From Thermoleophilia bacterium (GTDB lineage: Bacteria > Actinomycetota > Thermoleophilia > Gaiellales > Gaiellaceae): a stretch of DNA of 11,862 nt. The notes below the pieces were generated by a model. It ran no database searches, was not told the DNA's origin, and worked only from the letters and a program-made list of their open reading frames with translations. The DNA is taken from positions 1 to 11,862 of the forward strand of contig JAICLM010000043.1 in assembly GCA_025927435.1 (NCBI GenBank), given 5' to 3'. The position numbers were made by a program, and so were the translations under genes. Of the stretch, positions 5,565 through 11,862 are shown piece by piece; position 1 is the stretch's first letter, and every line of letters starts with the position of its first letter.

Positions 5565-7052
5565 GCTCACGCGGACGGGGAAGTACGGCGGCGCGAGGAG
5601 GAAGCCGATGCGGGCATCGGGACCGCGATGGCCGCGCGCCATCTGGAGCGCCCCGCCGATCCCCCCGATCGGGACGAAGCCGAGCTGTCGGACGGCGGCA
5701 GCGTCCCGCGCGCCCGCGATGTAGACCGCGCCGAGCCGGTCGAGCGCGGGCCGGCACGCCTCCCAGTCGCGGAACGGCAGCAGCGGGTGAACGGTGCGGC
5801 CGGCGCGGTACGCCTCGACGGCGCGTGCGTCCGCGGCGACCGCGTCCTCCGCGGCGTTCAACAGCTCTGGGTCGCGCGCGATCGCGTCCGAACGGAAGAA
5901 GACGTGGTACGGCTGCTGGGTCGGCCGGGCGAAGGTGCGGCGGAAACGGTGGACGAGGATCACGATCCCGTTGTCGCGGACGGGGAAGGCGTCGCGCCAC
6001 AGCCCGAGCGCGTGCGCCAGCCCGAGGTGCGCGGCCAGGAGCGGGTTCGGCTTTTCGCGCGGCAGGAAGGGCGTCGTGCCGGGGATCCCGATCACGAGCG
6101 CGTCGAGGGGCTCGTCGAGGTTTGCCCGTCGCAGCTCGATCGCCCTGAGCAGGGCCTCGGCGTGGGCGACGGCCGGAGGCCCCGCGAGCACGGCCGCCGC
6201 GGTCCGCATCCCGCGCAGCGTGCCGAGCAGAGGGCGGCGAACCCCTTCCGGCGCTGCCGAGAACGCGATCCGCAACGGCGACCTTGCGATCCGCTGCTCC
6301 GCCTCGGGCTCGTACGGATAGCCGCGCAGGAGGCCGGGGAACTGCGGATGGTTGAGGACGAGCGAGACGCCGAGGAGCGGGACCTGCGCTGCCAGCGTGC
6401 GCTCGACGAGCGTCGCGAGGCGCCAGCCCTCCGAGCCGCTGGTCTCCAGCAGCGACGAGGCCGTTGCGCGCCGCTGGGTCTCGGCGTCGGCGGCAGCGAG
6501 CAGGGTCGCCGGCCCGCCGTGCAGGACCGTTTCCGCCGCGCTCACCACGACGACGAGGTCGGTGTCCACGAGCTCTCGCGCGACCCGCACCCGCGGCGCT
6601 CCGGGTGGGATTCCGGCGAGCTCGGGGTCCGACGCGTCGTGCACCGCTACCCGGCCGTGAAAGCGCCGCCGCAGCTCGGGCGTCACGAGCGCCGCGATCT
6701 CCCCGCGGCTGACGCGGCGGGCGAGACCGCCGGCGACGAGGAGGGTCTGGTGCTCGGTGCGCACGCCGAGCTCCTCGAGTGCCTCGCTCACGGCGGCGAT
6801 CGCGAGCCGTCGCGGGTCGCTGACCATGTTCCCGATCGGCAGTGCGGGCGGCTCGAGCACGATCGTCGCGCGGGACGCCCGGCCGGCGAGCGTCTCGAGC
6901 GGCTCCCCGGCGAGCGGAAAGCGCAGCGCCTCCCTCGTCGCCGCCCCGACGTCGGTGGCCCGCCCGGGCGCGGGAGGTCGCAGCACGCAAGCGTCTTCGG
7001 GCGCGGACGCCACCACGATGCGAGTTCCGGAGAGGAGAGGAACGCGCCTCAC
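5550..7052 (-). CDS. LarA-like (DUF2088, lactate racemase fold) protein with missing catalytic residues
   Basis: 500 residues. The overall pattern follows the LarA/DUF2088 family (nickel-pincer lactate racemase and relatives). RATIVLEPPALPIGNM (61-76) stands where LarA has its DD.TRPTP segment, LLVAGGLARRVSRGEI (104-119) where it has AtGtHRpmt.eEi, and a VAVHDASDPE segment (136-144) and a VVVVSAAETVLHGG segment (167-180) follow in order. The C-terminal GAVYIAGARDAAAVRQLGFVPIGGIGGALQMA is also family-like. The histidine of the GTHRP motif appears replaced by L110, and the GGGK lysine that binds the nickel-pincer cofactor has no counterpart after H178. I infer a protein that no longer makes or uses the nickel cofactor in the LarA way. 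GTG 7052 overlaps the GNAT stop as GTGA, so the two are coupled. No larB, larC or larE is in view. Confidence 0.72.
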   Translation of the reverse strand: MRRVPLLSGTRIVVASAPEDACVLRPPAPGRATDVGAATREALRFPLAGEPLETLAGRASRATIVLEPPALPIGNMVSDPRRLAIAAVSEALEELGVRTEHQTLLVAGGLARRVSRGEIAALVTPELRRRFHGRVAVHDASDPELAGIPPGAPRVRVARELVDTDLVVVVSAAETVLHGGPATLLAAADAETQRRATASSLLETSGSEGWRLATLVERTLAAQVPLLGVSLVLNHPQFPGLLRGYPYEPEAEQRIARSPLRIAFSAAPEGVRRPLLGTLRGMRTAAAVLAGPPAVAHAEALLRAIELRRANLDEPLDALVIGIPGTTPFLPREKPNPLLAAHLGLAHALGLWRDAFPVRDNGIVILVHRFRRTFARPTQQPYHVFFRSDAIARDPELLNAAEDAVAADARAVEAYRAGRTVHPLLPFRDWEACRPALDRLGAVYIAGARDAAAVRQLGFVPIGGIGGALQMARGHRGPDARIGFLLAPPYFPVRVSSGEA

Positions 7053-7966
7053 TTCGAGATCGAGCGGTGCACCCGGAGGAAGCTCGTGCGGAATCCGCGG
7101 TGCGGCCAGAAGCGCGACGCGAGCAGGTTCGTCATGCGCCAGTCGACCACCATCGTTTCGTAGCCGTGCGCACGCGCCCAGGCGAAAGAGGCGTCGGTCA
7201 GGGCGAGGCCGGCGCCGCTTCCGTGGAGCTCCGGCTCCGTGACCGCGAAGGCGAGCAACGTCGCTCCCGGCGGCCGTGCGAGCCCGCTGTGCGCGTCGGA
7301 CATCTCGACGGGGCAGAGGGCGAAGTTTCCGACGATGCGGCCTTCGGCCTCGTACACGAGATTGACGACGCCGTCGTGCGCGAAGTCGTCGAGGACCTCC
7401 GTACGGATCGCGTCCGGGGTCTGCTCCGCAAGACGCGAGAAGACGGGCGACTGCCGGTGGTGGCGAGAGAGAACCGGCCCGATCGCGACGAGCGCCTCGA
7501 CGTCGTCCTCCGTCGCCTCGCGTACCCCGGCCGGCCGCTCGCGCTCGGGCACCTCCAGCACGCCGTGCGCGTGCTGCGCGCCGAAGCCCAGCCGGAACCA
7601 GGCGTCGACGAGGGGCGCGTCCGCGGCAGGCACCAGGGCGTAGTGCTCGGTCAGGCCCTGTTCGAACCAGTGGGCGGCGGCCGCCGCCCAGACGTCCCGG
7701 AGTAGCTCCGGGTCGCGCGCCGCGTGCCCCGCGGAGTCGACCCGGATGTTCGGGCCCCAGTGCTCGACCGGCCCCGGCTTGCCCAGCACGTACGCGCCGT
7801 CCGTGAACGCTCCCGTCGCTCCGTCGGCGAGCAGGGCGGCGATCTCCGCGCGGAAGTCGACCTTGCCCGGCAGCAGCGGTTCTGCGCGGCGGTGCCGCTC
7901 GTGGCGCTCCGCGAGCAATTCGGCCGCTGCGTCGACGAGCTCATCTGCAAAGGGGGCGATCTTCAT
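7049..7966 (-). CDS. Tandem GNAT-family N-acetyltransferase
   Basis: 305 residues with two GNAT-like halves. The C-terminal half (about 147-305) is the better one. It has REATEDDVEAL at its start, the acetyl-CoA motif AVTEPELHGSGAGLAL at 241-256, where HGSGAG replaces the usual RG.G.G, then FAWARAHGYETMVVD and N280 with FWPHRGFR at 287-293. The N-terminal half (about 1-140) lacks a clear acetyl-CoA loop but ends in VDAWFRLGFGA, the typical last segment of a GNAT domain, so it is probably a degenerate copy. The substrate is unknown. The start is taken as ATG 7966; ATG 7981 in the same frame is possible. The gene is divergent from polA, with 34 bp between the starts, and translationally coupled to the LarA-like gene. 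It is unrelated in known function to either neighbour. Confidence 0.85.
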   Translation of the reverse strand: MKIAPFADELVDAAAELLAERHERHRRAEPLLPGKVDFRAEIAALLADGATGAFTDGAYVLGKPGPVEHWGPNIRVDSAGHAARDPELLRDVWAAAAAHWFEQGLTEHYALVPAADAPLVDAWFRLGFGAQHAHGVLEVPERERPAGVREATEDDVEALVAIGPVLSRHHRQSPVFSRLAEQTPDAIRTEVLDDFAHDGVVNLVYEAEGRIVGNFALCPVEMSDAHSGLARPPGATLLAFAVTEPELHGSGAGLALTDASFAWARAHGYETMVVDWRMTNLLASRFWPHRGFRTSFLRVHRSISK

Positions 7967-7993
7967 TGAGCTCTGAGGCATCCGCCGTACACT
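7966..7993 (+). promoter_or_regulatory. polA promoter, leaderless
   Basis: TTGAGC at 7966-7971, a 16-nt spacer and TACACT at 7988-7993 form a good sigma70-type promoter. The -10 box ends 7 nt before ATG 8001 and no Shine-Dalgarno sequence is present. The -35 box overlaps the start codon of the divergent GNAT gene. Confidence 0.65.
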
Positions 7994-8000
7994 CGCAGAG

Positions 8001-10562
8001 ATGTCTCCGAAGACCCTCACGGGTGCCGAGCTCGACCTGAACGACGCGCCCGCGCGCGAGGCCGAGCTCTTCCTCGTCGACGGCAACAATCTCGCCTACC
8101 GGGCCTTCTTCGCGCTGCCCGAGGAGCTCGCGACGAGCGAGGGCTTCCCCACGAACGCGCTGCTCGGCTTCACGAACATGCTCTTCAAGCTCCTCTCCGA
8201 CTACCGGCCGAAGGGGGTTGCGGTGGCATGGGACACGCGCCCCGTGCACCGCCACGCCCAGGCCGAGGCCGTCGAGGTCGTCTACAAGGAAGGCCGTCGC
8301 CCGATGCCGGACCTGCTGGCCGAGCAGTTCCCGCACTTCCGGCCGATCGTCGCCGCATTCGGCTACCGCAACCTGGAGTTCGAGGGCTGGGAGGCGGACG
8401 ACGTCATCGCGACGCTCGCCACGCGCGCCGACGCAGGCGACATCAAGACCTGCGTCGTCTCGACCGACCGCGACGCGTTCCAGCTCGTCTCCGAAAACGT
8501 CTGCCTGATGATGACGCCGCGCGGGGTGAGCGACGTCAACGTCTACACGCCCGAGCGGGTCGAGGCGCGCTACGGGATCCGGCCCGACCAGATCCCCGAC
8601 TTCATCGGGCTCAAGGGCGATACCTCGGACAACATCCCCGGCGTTCCGGGGATCGGGGACAAGACCGCCGGCCAGCTCGTTGCGCAGTACGGGTCGCTCG
8701 AGGAGGTGCTCGAGCACGTCGAGGAGCTGTCGCCGGCGCGTCGCAAGAACCTGACGGAGTTCGCGGAGCAGGCGCGGGCGGCGAAGGTGCTCGCGACGAT
8801 GCGGCGCGATCTGGAGCTCGACTGCGACCCGGCCGAGCTCGTCCTCGCGCCGCCCGATCGCGCGCAGCTGCGGGAGACCTTCCGGCAGTTCGAGTTTCGC
8901 GCGCTGCTCGGGCGCGTCGACGAGCTCGACGAGGCGGTGCCTGCGCGCGAGCGGATCTCCGCCGGAACGGCTGTCGCTTGGCGTGAGGGCAAGGTGCCGC
9001 AGACCGACTCGATCGCCGGAATCGCCGCCGACGACGGTCGCGTCGCAGTCGCGCTCGACGACGAGGTGATCGTCTCGCCACGGCCGGAGCGGCTCGAGGG
9101 GACATTCGTCGCGCACGACGCGAAAGCGGTCGGCGTCGACGCCGCCGACGACACGATGATCCTCGCCTACCTGATCGACCCGGCCCGGAGCGAGTACCTG
9201 CTCGACGACCTCGCGGCCGAGTACGCGGTCGAGGCCGTCGCCGAGCCCGAGGCCGAGGAGGAGACTGCGCGGCTCGTCCGCCACGCCGCCGTGACGCTGC
9301 GCCTCCGCGACCCGCTGCTGACCCGCGTCCGCGAGCGCGGCGCCGAGCCGCTCTACCGCGACGTCGAGATGCCGCTCACCCGTGTCCTCGCCGGGATGCA
9401 GGAGGCCGGTGTCCGCATCGACACGTACCGCATGGGAGAGATCACGGCCCGGCTCGCCGACCGCGTCGAGGAGCTCGAGTCGCGCGCGTACGAGCTCGCG
9501 GGCGAGGAATTCGTGCTCGGCTCGCCGCAACAGCTCGGCCGCATCCTGTTCGAGAAGCTCGAGCTCACCCCCGGCCGCAAGGGCAAGACCGGCTACTCGA
9601 CCGACACGAAGGTGCTGCGCTCGATCCGTGCCGAGCACGAGATCGTGGCCGTGATCGAGGAGTGGCGCGAGCTCTCGAAGCTCCTCAACACCTACCTGCG
9701 CCCGCTGCCCGACATGATCGGCGAGGACGGCCGCCTGCACACGACCATCAACCAGACGGTCGCCGCGACCGGCCGCCTCTCGACGACCAGCCCGAACCTC
9801 CAGTCGATCCCGATCCGCACCGAGCTCGGGCGCGAGATTCGCTCGGCCTTCGTCGCAGAGTCGGGTGCGCGGCTCATCTCCGCCGACTACTCGCAGATCG
9901 AGCTGCGCATCCTCGCGCACGTCTCCGGCGAGCCGAAACTGCGCGAGGCGTTCGAGCGCGGCGAGGACATCCACACCGCGACGGCCGCGGAGGTGCTCGG
10001 GGTCGAGCCCGCGAAGCTGACACCGGCGGAGCGCTCGATCGCGAAGATGATCAATTTCGGGATCGTCTACGGGATCTCGGCCTTCGGCCTCTCCGAGAAC
10101 CTCGAGATCCCGCGCGAGCAGGCGCAGGAGTACATCGACGCCTACCTGGCGCGCTTCCCGCTCGTGCAGGACTTCATCCAGCGCACCATCGAACAGGCTG
10201 AGCGCGATGGCTACGTGACGAGCCTCCTCGGCCGGCGGCGGCCGGTCCCGGAGCTTCGCGTGCGCAACCGGGCGACGCGCGGCTTCGGCGAGCGCGTCGC
10301 CGTCAACTTCGTGATGCAGGGCTCGAACGCGGACATCATCAAGGTCGCGATGGTCGCGATCGAGCGGCGGCTGCGTGCGGAGGGCAGAAGCGCGCGGCTC
10401 GTCCTCCAGGTGCACGACGAGCTCCTCCTCGAGGTTCCGGATGCGGAGACCTCGGTGGTGAAGGAGCTCGTGCGCGAGGAGATGTGCTCGGCCTATCCGC
10501 TCGACCCGCCGCTGGCGGTCGACGTGGGTGCCGGCGACTCCTGGGCCGACGCGAAGAGCTAG
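8001..10562 (+). CDS. polA: DNA polymerase I
   Basis: 853 residues, a normal length for polymerase I. It fills gaps and removes primers in replication and repair. The 5' nuclease domain is complete: LVDGNNLAYRAFFALP (25-40), GWEADDVIATLA with E131, D133 and D134, STDRDAFQL with D156 and D158, and GLKGDTSDNIPGVPGIGDKTA with D207 and D210. The polymerase domain has motif A ADYSQIELR with metal ligand D629, motif B RSIAKMINFGIVYG with K682, F686 and Y690, and motif C QVHDELLLEVP with D806. The phenylalanine in motif B predicts discrimination against dideoxynucleotides. The middle proofreading domain is eroded. DTMILAYLIDP remains, but the DxE motif and the YxxxD motif (here near LVRHAAVTLRL) are missing, so 3'-5' exonuclease activity is unlikely. 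Its stop shares CTAG with the convergent gene. Confidence 0.97.
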   Translation: MSPKTLTGAELDLNDAPAREAELFLVDGNNLAYRAFFALPEELATSEGFPTNALLGFTNMLFKLLSDYRPKGVAVAWDTRPVHRHAQAEAVEVVYKEGRRPMPDLLAEQFPHFRPIVAAFGYRNLEFEGWEADDVIATLATRADAGDIKTCVVSTDRDAFQLVSENVCLMMTPRGVSDVNVYTPERVEARYGIRPDQIPDFIGLKGDTSDNIPGVPGIGDKTAGQLVAQYGSLEEVLEHVEELSPARRKNLTEFAEQARAAKVLATMRRDLELDCDPAELVLAPPDRAQLRETFRQFEFRALLGRVDELDEAVPARERISAGTAVAWREGKVPQTDSIAGIAADDGRVAVALDDEVIVSPRPERLEGTFVAHDAKAVGVDAADDTMILAYLIDPARSEYLLDDLAAEYAVEAVAEPEAEEETARLVRHAAVTLRLRDPLLTRVRERGAEPLYRDVEMPLTRVLAGMQEAGVRIDTYRMGEITARLADRVEELESRAYELAGEEFVLGSPQQLGRILFEKLELTPGRKGKTGYSTDTKVLRSIRAEHEIVAVIEEWRELSKLLNTYLRPLPDMIGEDGRLHTTINQTVAATGRLSTTSPNLQSIPIRTELGREIRSAFVAESGARLISADYSQIELRILAHVSGEPKLREAFERGEDIHTATAAEVLGVEPAKLTPAERSIAKMINFGIVYGISAFGLSENLEIPREQAQEYIDAYLARFPLVQDFIQRTIEQAERDGYVTSLLGRRRPVPELRVRNRATRGFGERVAVNFVMQGSNADIIKVAMVAIERRLRAEGRSARLVLQVHDELLLEVPDAETSVVKELVREEMCSAYPLDPPLAVDVGAGDSWADAKS

Positions 10563-11266
10563 GGATTCGGGTCGGACCACCGTTCGACGACGTCGCCGGC
10601 CGAGTCGCGGCCGACGATGGACGCCGGCTTCGAGCCGCGCGGGAGGGCAGCGAGGAAGAGATGCTCGACCACCGGCAGTGTCGTGGTGCGGCCGTCTGTC
10701 AACGTCACGTCCAGCGTCGTCTCGTCACCGGCTACGGATCCGTGCAAGACCGTGTAGTCGGGATGTGGCGCGCCCCACTCCCAGCTCGCGTTGATCCCCG
10801 GATCGTCTCCCTCGGTACACGTGCCGCCGCCCATCGCCCTGTCTCCGTGCATGTCCGACTCCCAGCCGACGAACCAGCACGTCCCGGTTCCGTCGACCTC
10901 GGGTGCCGCCCACATGTCGAGCGGGCCGTCACTCGTGGCGATCTGCAGCACGCCGTGGGCTTTGCTCGCATCGGCCCGCGGGAAGTGCCTCTTGAAGCCT
11001 TCTCGGGCGATGTACGCCTCCATCTGATCGGCACCGGCGTTGAACTGGACGAAGCTCTGGTGGATGGCCTGCGGCGCGGGCGTCCCGTCGAACGCGTCGA
11101 CCGCGGCCCAGGTGGCCGGAACGAGCACCAGTGCGGCAACCGCCGCGACGACGGCCGTGTAGCGCCGTCGCGAGCGCTGCGCACGACGGTGGACGTCGTT
11201 CCAACGGTCGCGCGGCTCAGGGGTGACGAGGTCGTCGAGCAGACTGTCGAGGTAGGCGTCGGTCAT
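10559..11266 (-). CDS. Putative membrane-anchored anti-sigma factor
   Basis: 235 residues. A short cytoplasmic part (about 1-35, DSLLDDLVTPEPRDRWNDVHRRAQRSRRR) is followed by one membrane helix (about 36-56, YTAVVAAVAALVLVPATWAAV) and an extracytoplasmic domain of about 175 residues. That domain has two cysteines, C130 and C150, that could form a disulfide. No zinc-type HxxxCxxC motif is present. I do not recognise the outer domain. The anti-sigma role is inferred from topology and from the ATGA overlap with the upstream ECF sigma gene, the standard arrangement for such pairs. The start ATG 11266 has a consensus AAGGAGG at 11274-11280, 7 nt upstream, so it is translated strongly and independently of the overlap. 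The outer domain would sense an unknown signal. Confidence 0.65.
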   Translation of the reverse strand: MTDAYLDSLLDDLVTPEPRDRWNDVHRRAQRSRRRYTAVVAAVAALVLVPATWAAVDAFDGTPAPQAIHQSFVQFNAGADQMEAYIAREGFKRHFPRADASKAHGVLQIATSDGPLDMWAAPEVDGTGTCWFVGWESDMHGDRAMGGGTCTEGDDPGINASWEWGAPHPDYTVLHGSVAGDETTLDVTLTDGRTTTLPVVEHLFLAALPRGSKPASIVGRDSAGDVVERWSDPNP

Positions 11267-11715
11267 CGTGAGACCTCCTTCATGAGCGCGCCGCGCAGGG
11301 TCTCGCGCGCCGCGGAGAGAGTCGCGCCGACCGTGCCCGGGCTGATCTCGAGCGCGGCCGCGATCGTCGTGTAGTCCAGATCCGCGTAGTAATGGAGGAA
11401 GAGCACCTCGCGTTGGCGCTCGGTGAGGAGCTCGAGCGGGAGCCCGAGTTCGTTCGCGCGCGCGTCCACCGGAGCGGGCGCGAGCGTCCCTCGCCGCTTT
11501 CGCCTCCGTGAGTCGCGGGCGGCGTTAACGACGATCCGCCAGACCCAGGCTTCGAGGCTCCCGTGCCCCCGGAAGCGCCGTCGCCTGCGCAGTGCCTTCG
11601 CGAATGCCTCCTGCACGACGTCGCGTCCCGATTCCTCGTCGCCCGCGATCGCCGCTGCTGCCCTCGTGAATTCGGACAGCCGCTGCCGGTAAAGCGCTTC
11701 GAGTTCTTCGACCAT
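11263..11715 (-). CDS. ECF-type RNA polymerase sigma factor
   Basis: 150 residues, a short sigma70-family protein of the extracytoplasmic function class. Region 2 spans about 5-73, with ESGRDVVQEAFAKALRR and the -10-binding helix SLEAWVWRIVVNAARDSRRRKRR. Region 4 spans about 95-142, with LTERQREVLFLHYYADLDYTTIAAALEISPGTVGATLSAARETLR, a helix-turn-helix for the -35 element. The linker is short and rich in Pro and Ala. The start is taken as ATG 11715; a GTG directly before it (11716-11718) is an alternative. It overlaps the anti-sigma gene by ATGA. It lies 33 nt after the end of an upstream same-strand gene, so it may be read from that gene's promoter. Target genes are unknown. Confidence 0.93.
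   Translation of the reverse strand: MVEELEALYRQRLSEFTRAAAAIAGDEESGRDVVQEAFAKALRRRRRFRGHGSLEAWVWRIVVNAARDSRRRKRRGTLAPAPVDARANELGLPLELLTERQREVLFLHYYADLDYTTIAAALEISPGTVGATLSAARETLRGALMKEVSR
11274..11280 (-). promoter_or_regulatory. Strong ribosome binding site of the anti-sigma gene
   Basis: AAGGAGG on the minus strand lies 7 nt before ATG 11266, inside the last codons of the sigma gene. It is the strongest Shine-Dalgarno sequence in a window where most genes have none, and would favour an excess of anti-sigma over sigma. Confidence 0.8.
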
Positions 11716-11722
11716 CACCTCT

Positions 11723-11750
11723 ACGACGTCCGGGCCGCGTCGTTTTCTTT
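11723..11750 (+). terminator. Hairpin with T-run upstream of the sigma gene
   Basis: ACGACG at 11723-11728 pairs with CGTCGT at 11738-11743 around a 9-nt loop and is followed by TTTCTTT on the plus strand. It has the form of an intrinsic terminator for plus-strand transcripts, but no plus-strand gene ends nearby. On the minus strand the same stem lies in the leader just before the sigma start codon, so it may instead be an operator or mRNA hairpin. Confidence 0.3.
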
Positions 11751-11862
11751 AGCGGACGACGCGGACCCTGAAGGGCTTGCTCCAGGCGTCTTGCCAGTAC
11801 TGCCCGTACTTCGGCTGGCTGTTGGCCTCGGCGATGTAGATCTTGTTCCTGCCGGGTCGAAC
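11749..11862 (-). CDS. C-terminal end of an unidentified protein
   Basis: The last 37 codons of a minus-strand gene that enters from the right edge and ends at TAA (plus-strand positions 11749-11751). The peptide VRPGRNKIYIAEANSQPKYGQYWQDAWSKPF then VRVVR reads like folded protein: mixed polar and aromatic with a beta-rich look, and no Arg/Pro-repeat character of a GC-rich shadow frame. The end VRPGRNKIYIAEAN followed by VRVV could be the last strands of an immunoglobulin-like or fibronectin-like module, but this is only an impression. It is on the same strand and 33 nt upstream of the sigma gene, so the two may be co-transcribed. Function unknown. Confidence 0.55.
   Translation of the reverse strand, partial: VRPGRNKIYIAEANSQPKYGQYWQDAWSKPFRVRVVR

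Noticed and set aside
5550..7052. Functional lactate racemase larA
   Set aside because: Key His and Lys motif residues are not seen and there are no larB, larC or larE neighbours. Only the fold family is supported.
7967..8000. Leaderless promoter for the GNAT gene on the minus strand (GAGTGT 7 nt before an alternative ATG at 7981)
   Set aside because: The box deviates at the first base and is simply the reverse complement of the polA -10 region. No -35 is visible. It is kept only as a reason to consider the alternative start.
11715..11760. Autoregulated ECF promoter (AAAAC followed by CGTC) upstream of the sigma gene
   Set aside because: The distance between the two elements is only about 13 nt, shorter than the usual 16-18 nt, and the CGTC belongs to the hairpin stem.

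Overview
This window is very GC-rich and gene-dense. It looks like a chromosomal segment from an actinobacterium-like organism. The high GC, the GGEDT-type phosphofructokinase, a tRNA without an encoded CCA, and many start codons sitting 6-8 nt after a TANNNT -10 box (leaderless mRNAs) all fit Actinomycetota. A deep, mostly uncultured lineage such as Thermoleophilia/Gaiellales is my guess, but nothing here fixes the taxonomy. I see no insertion sequences, phage genes or CRISPR arrays.

Layout, left to right. (1) At 2-903 (+), the 3' end of a degenerate TrpC-like barrel protein is followed by an overlapping O-methyltransferase-like gene with a TTG start. (2) At 904-3062 (+), a promoter drives a metal-dependent cyclase/formamidase-type hydrolase and an APC-family permease, a likely two-gene operon for uptake and hydrolysis of a small amide, lactone or amino-acid-like compound. 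(3) At 3059-4090 (-) lies a 6-phosphofructokinase whose active-site signature points to pyrophosphate as phosphoryl donor. (4) At 4137-4511 (+) lies a small orphan membrane protein, divergent from the phosphofructokinase. (5) At 4520-4603 (-) lies tRNA-Leu(CAA). (6) At 4626-5564 (+) lies a Xre/MbcA-type antitoxin plus RES-domain toxin pair, preceded by an elaborate double-dyad operator that overlaps its promoter. (7) At 5550-7966 (-) lies a tandem-GNAT protein and a LarA-like (DUF2088) protein, translationally coupled. (8) At 8001-10562 (+) lies DNA polymerase I, with a 5' nuclease and polymerase but an apparently dead proofreading domain. (9) At 10559-11862 (-) lie the end of an unidentified gene, an ECF sigma factor and its membrane-anchored partner, a putative anti-sigma factor.

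Gene packing is extreme. The convergent pairs permease/PFK and polA/anti-sigma share a CTAG in which both stop codons lie, and toxin and LarA-like gene overlap tail to tail. Four same-strand pairs are coupled by 4-nt stop/start overlaps (TTGA, GTGA, GTGA, ATGA). I see no convincing gene-end terminator in the window.

The best candidates for something not well described are the antitoxin operator, the LarA-like protein without LarA catalytic residues paired with a tandem GNAT, and the TrpC-like pseudoenzyme coupled to a methyltransferase.
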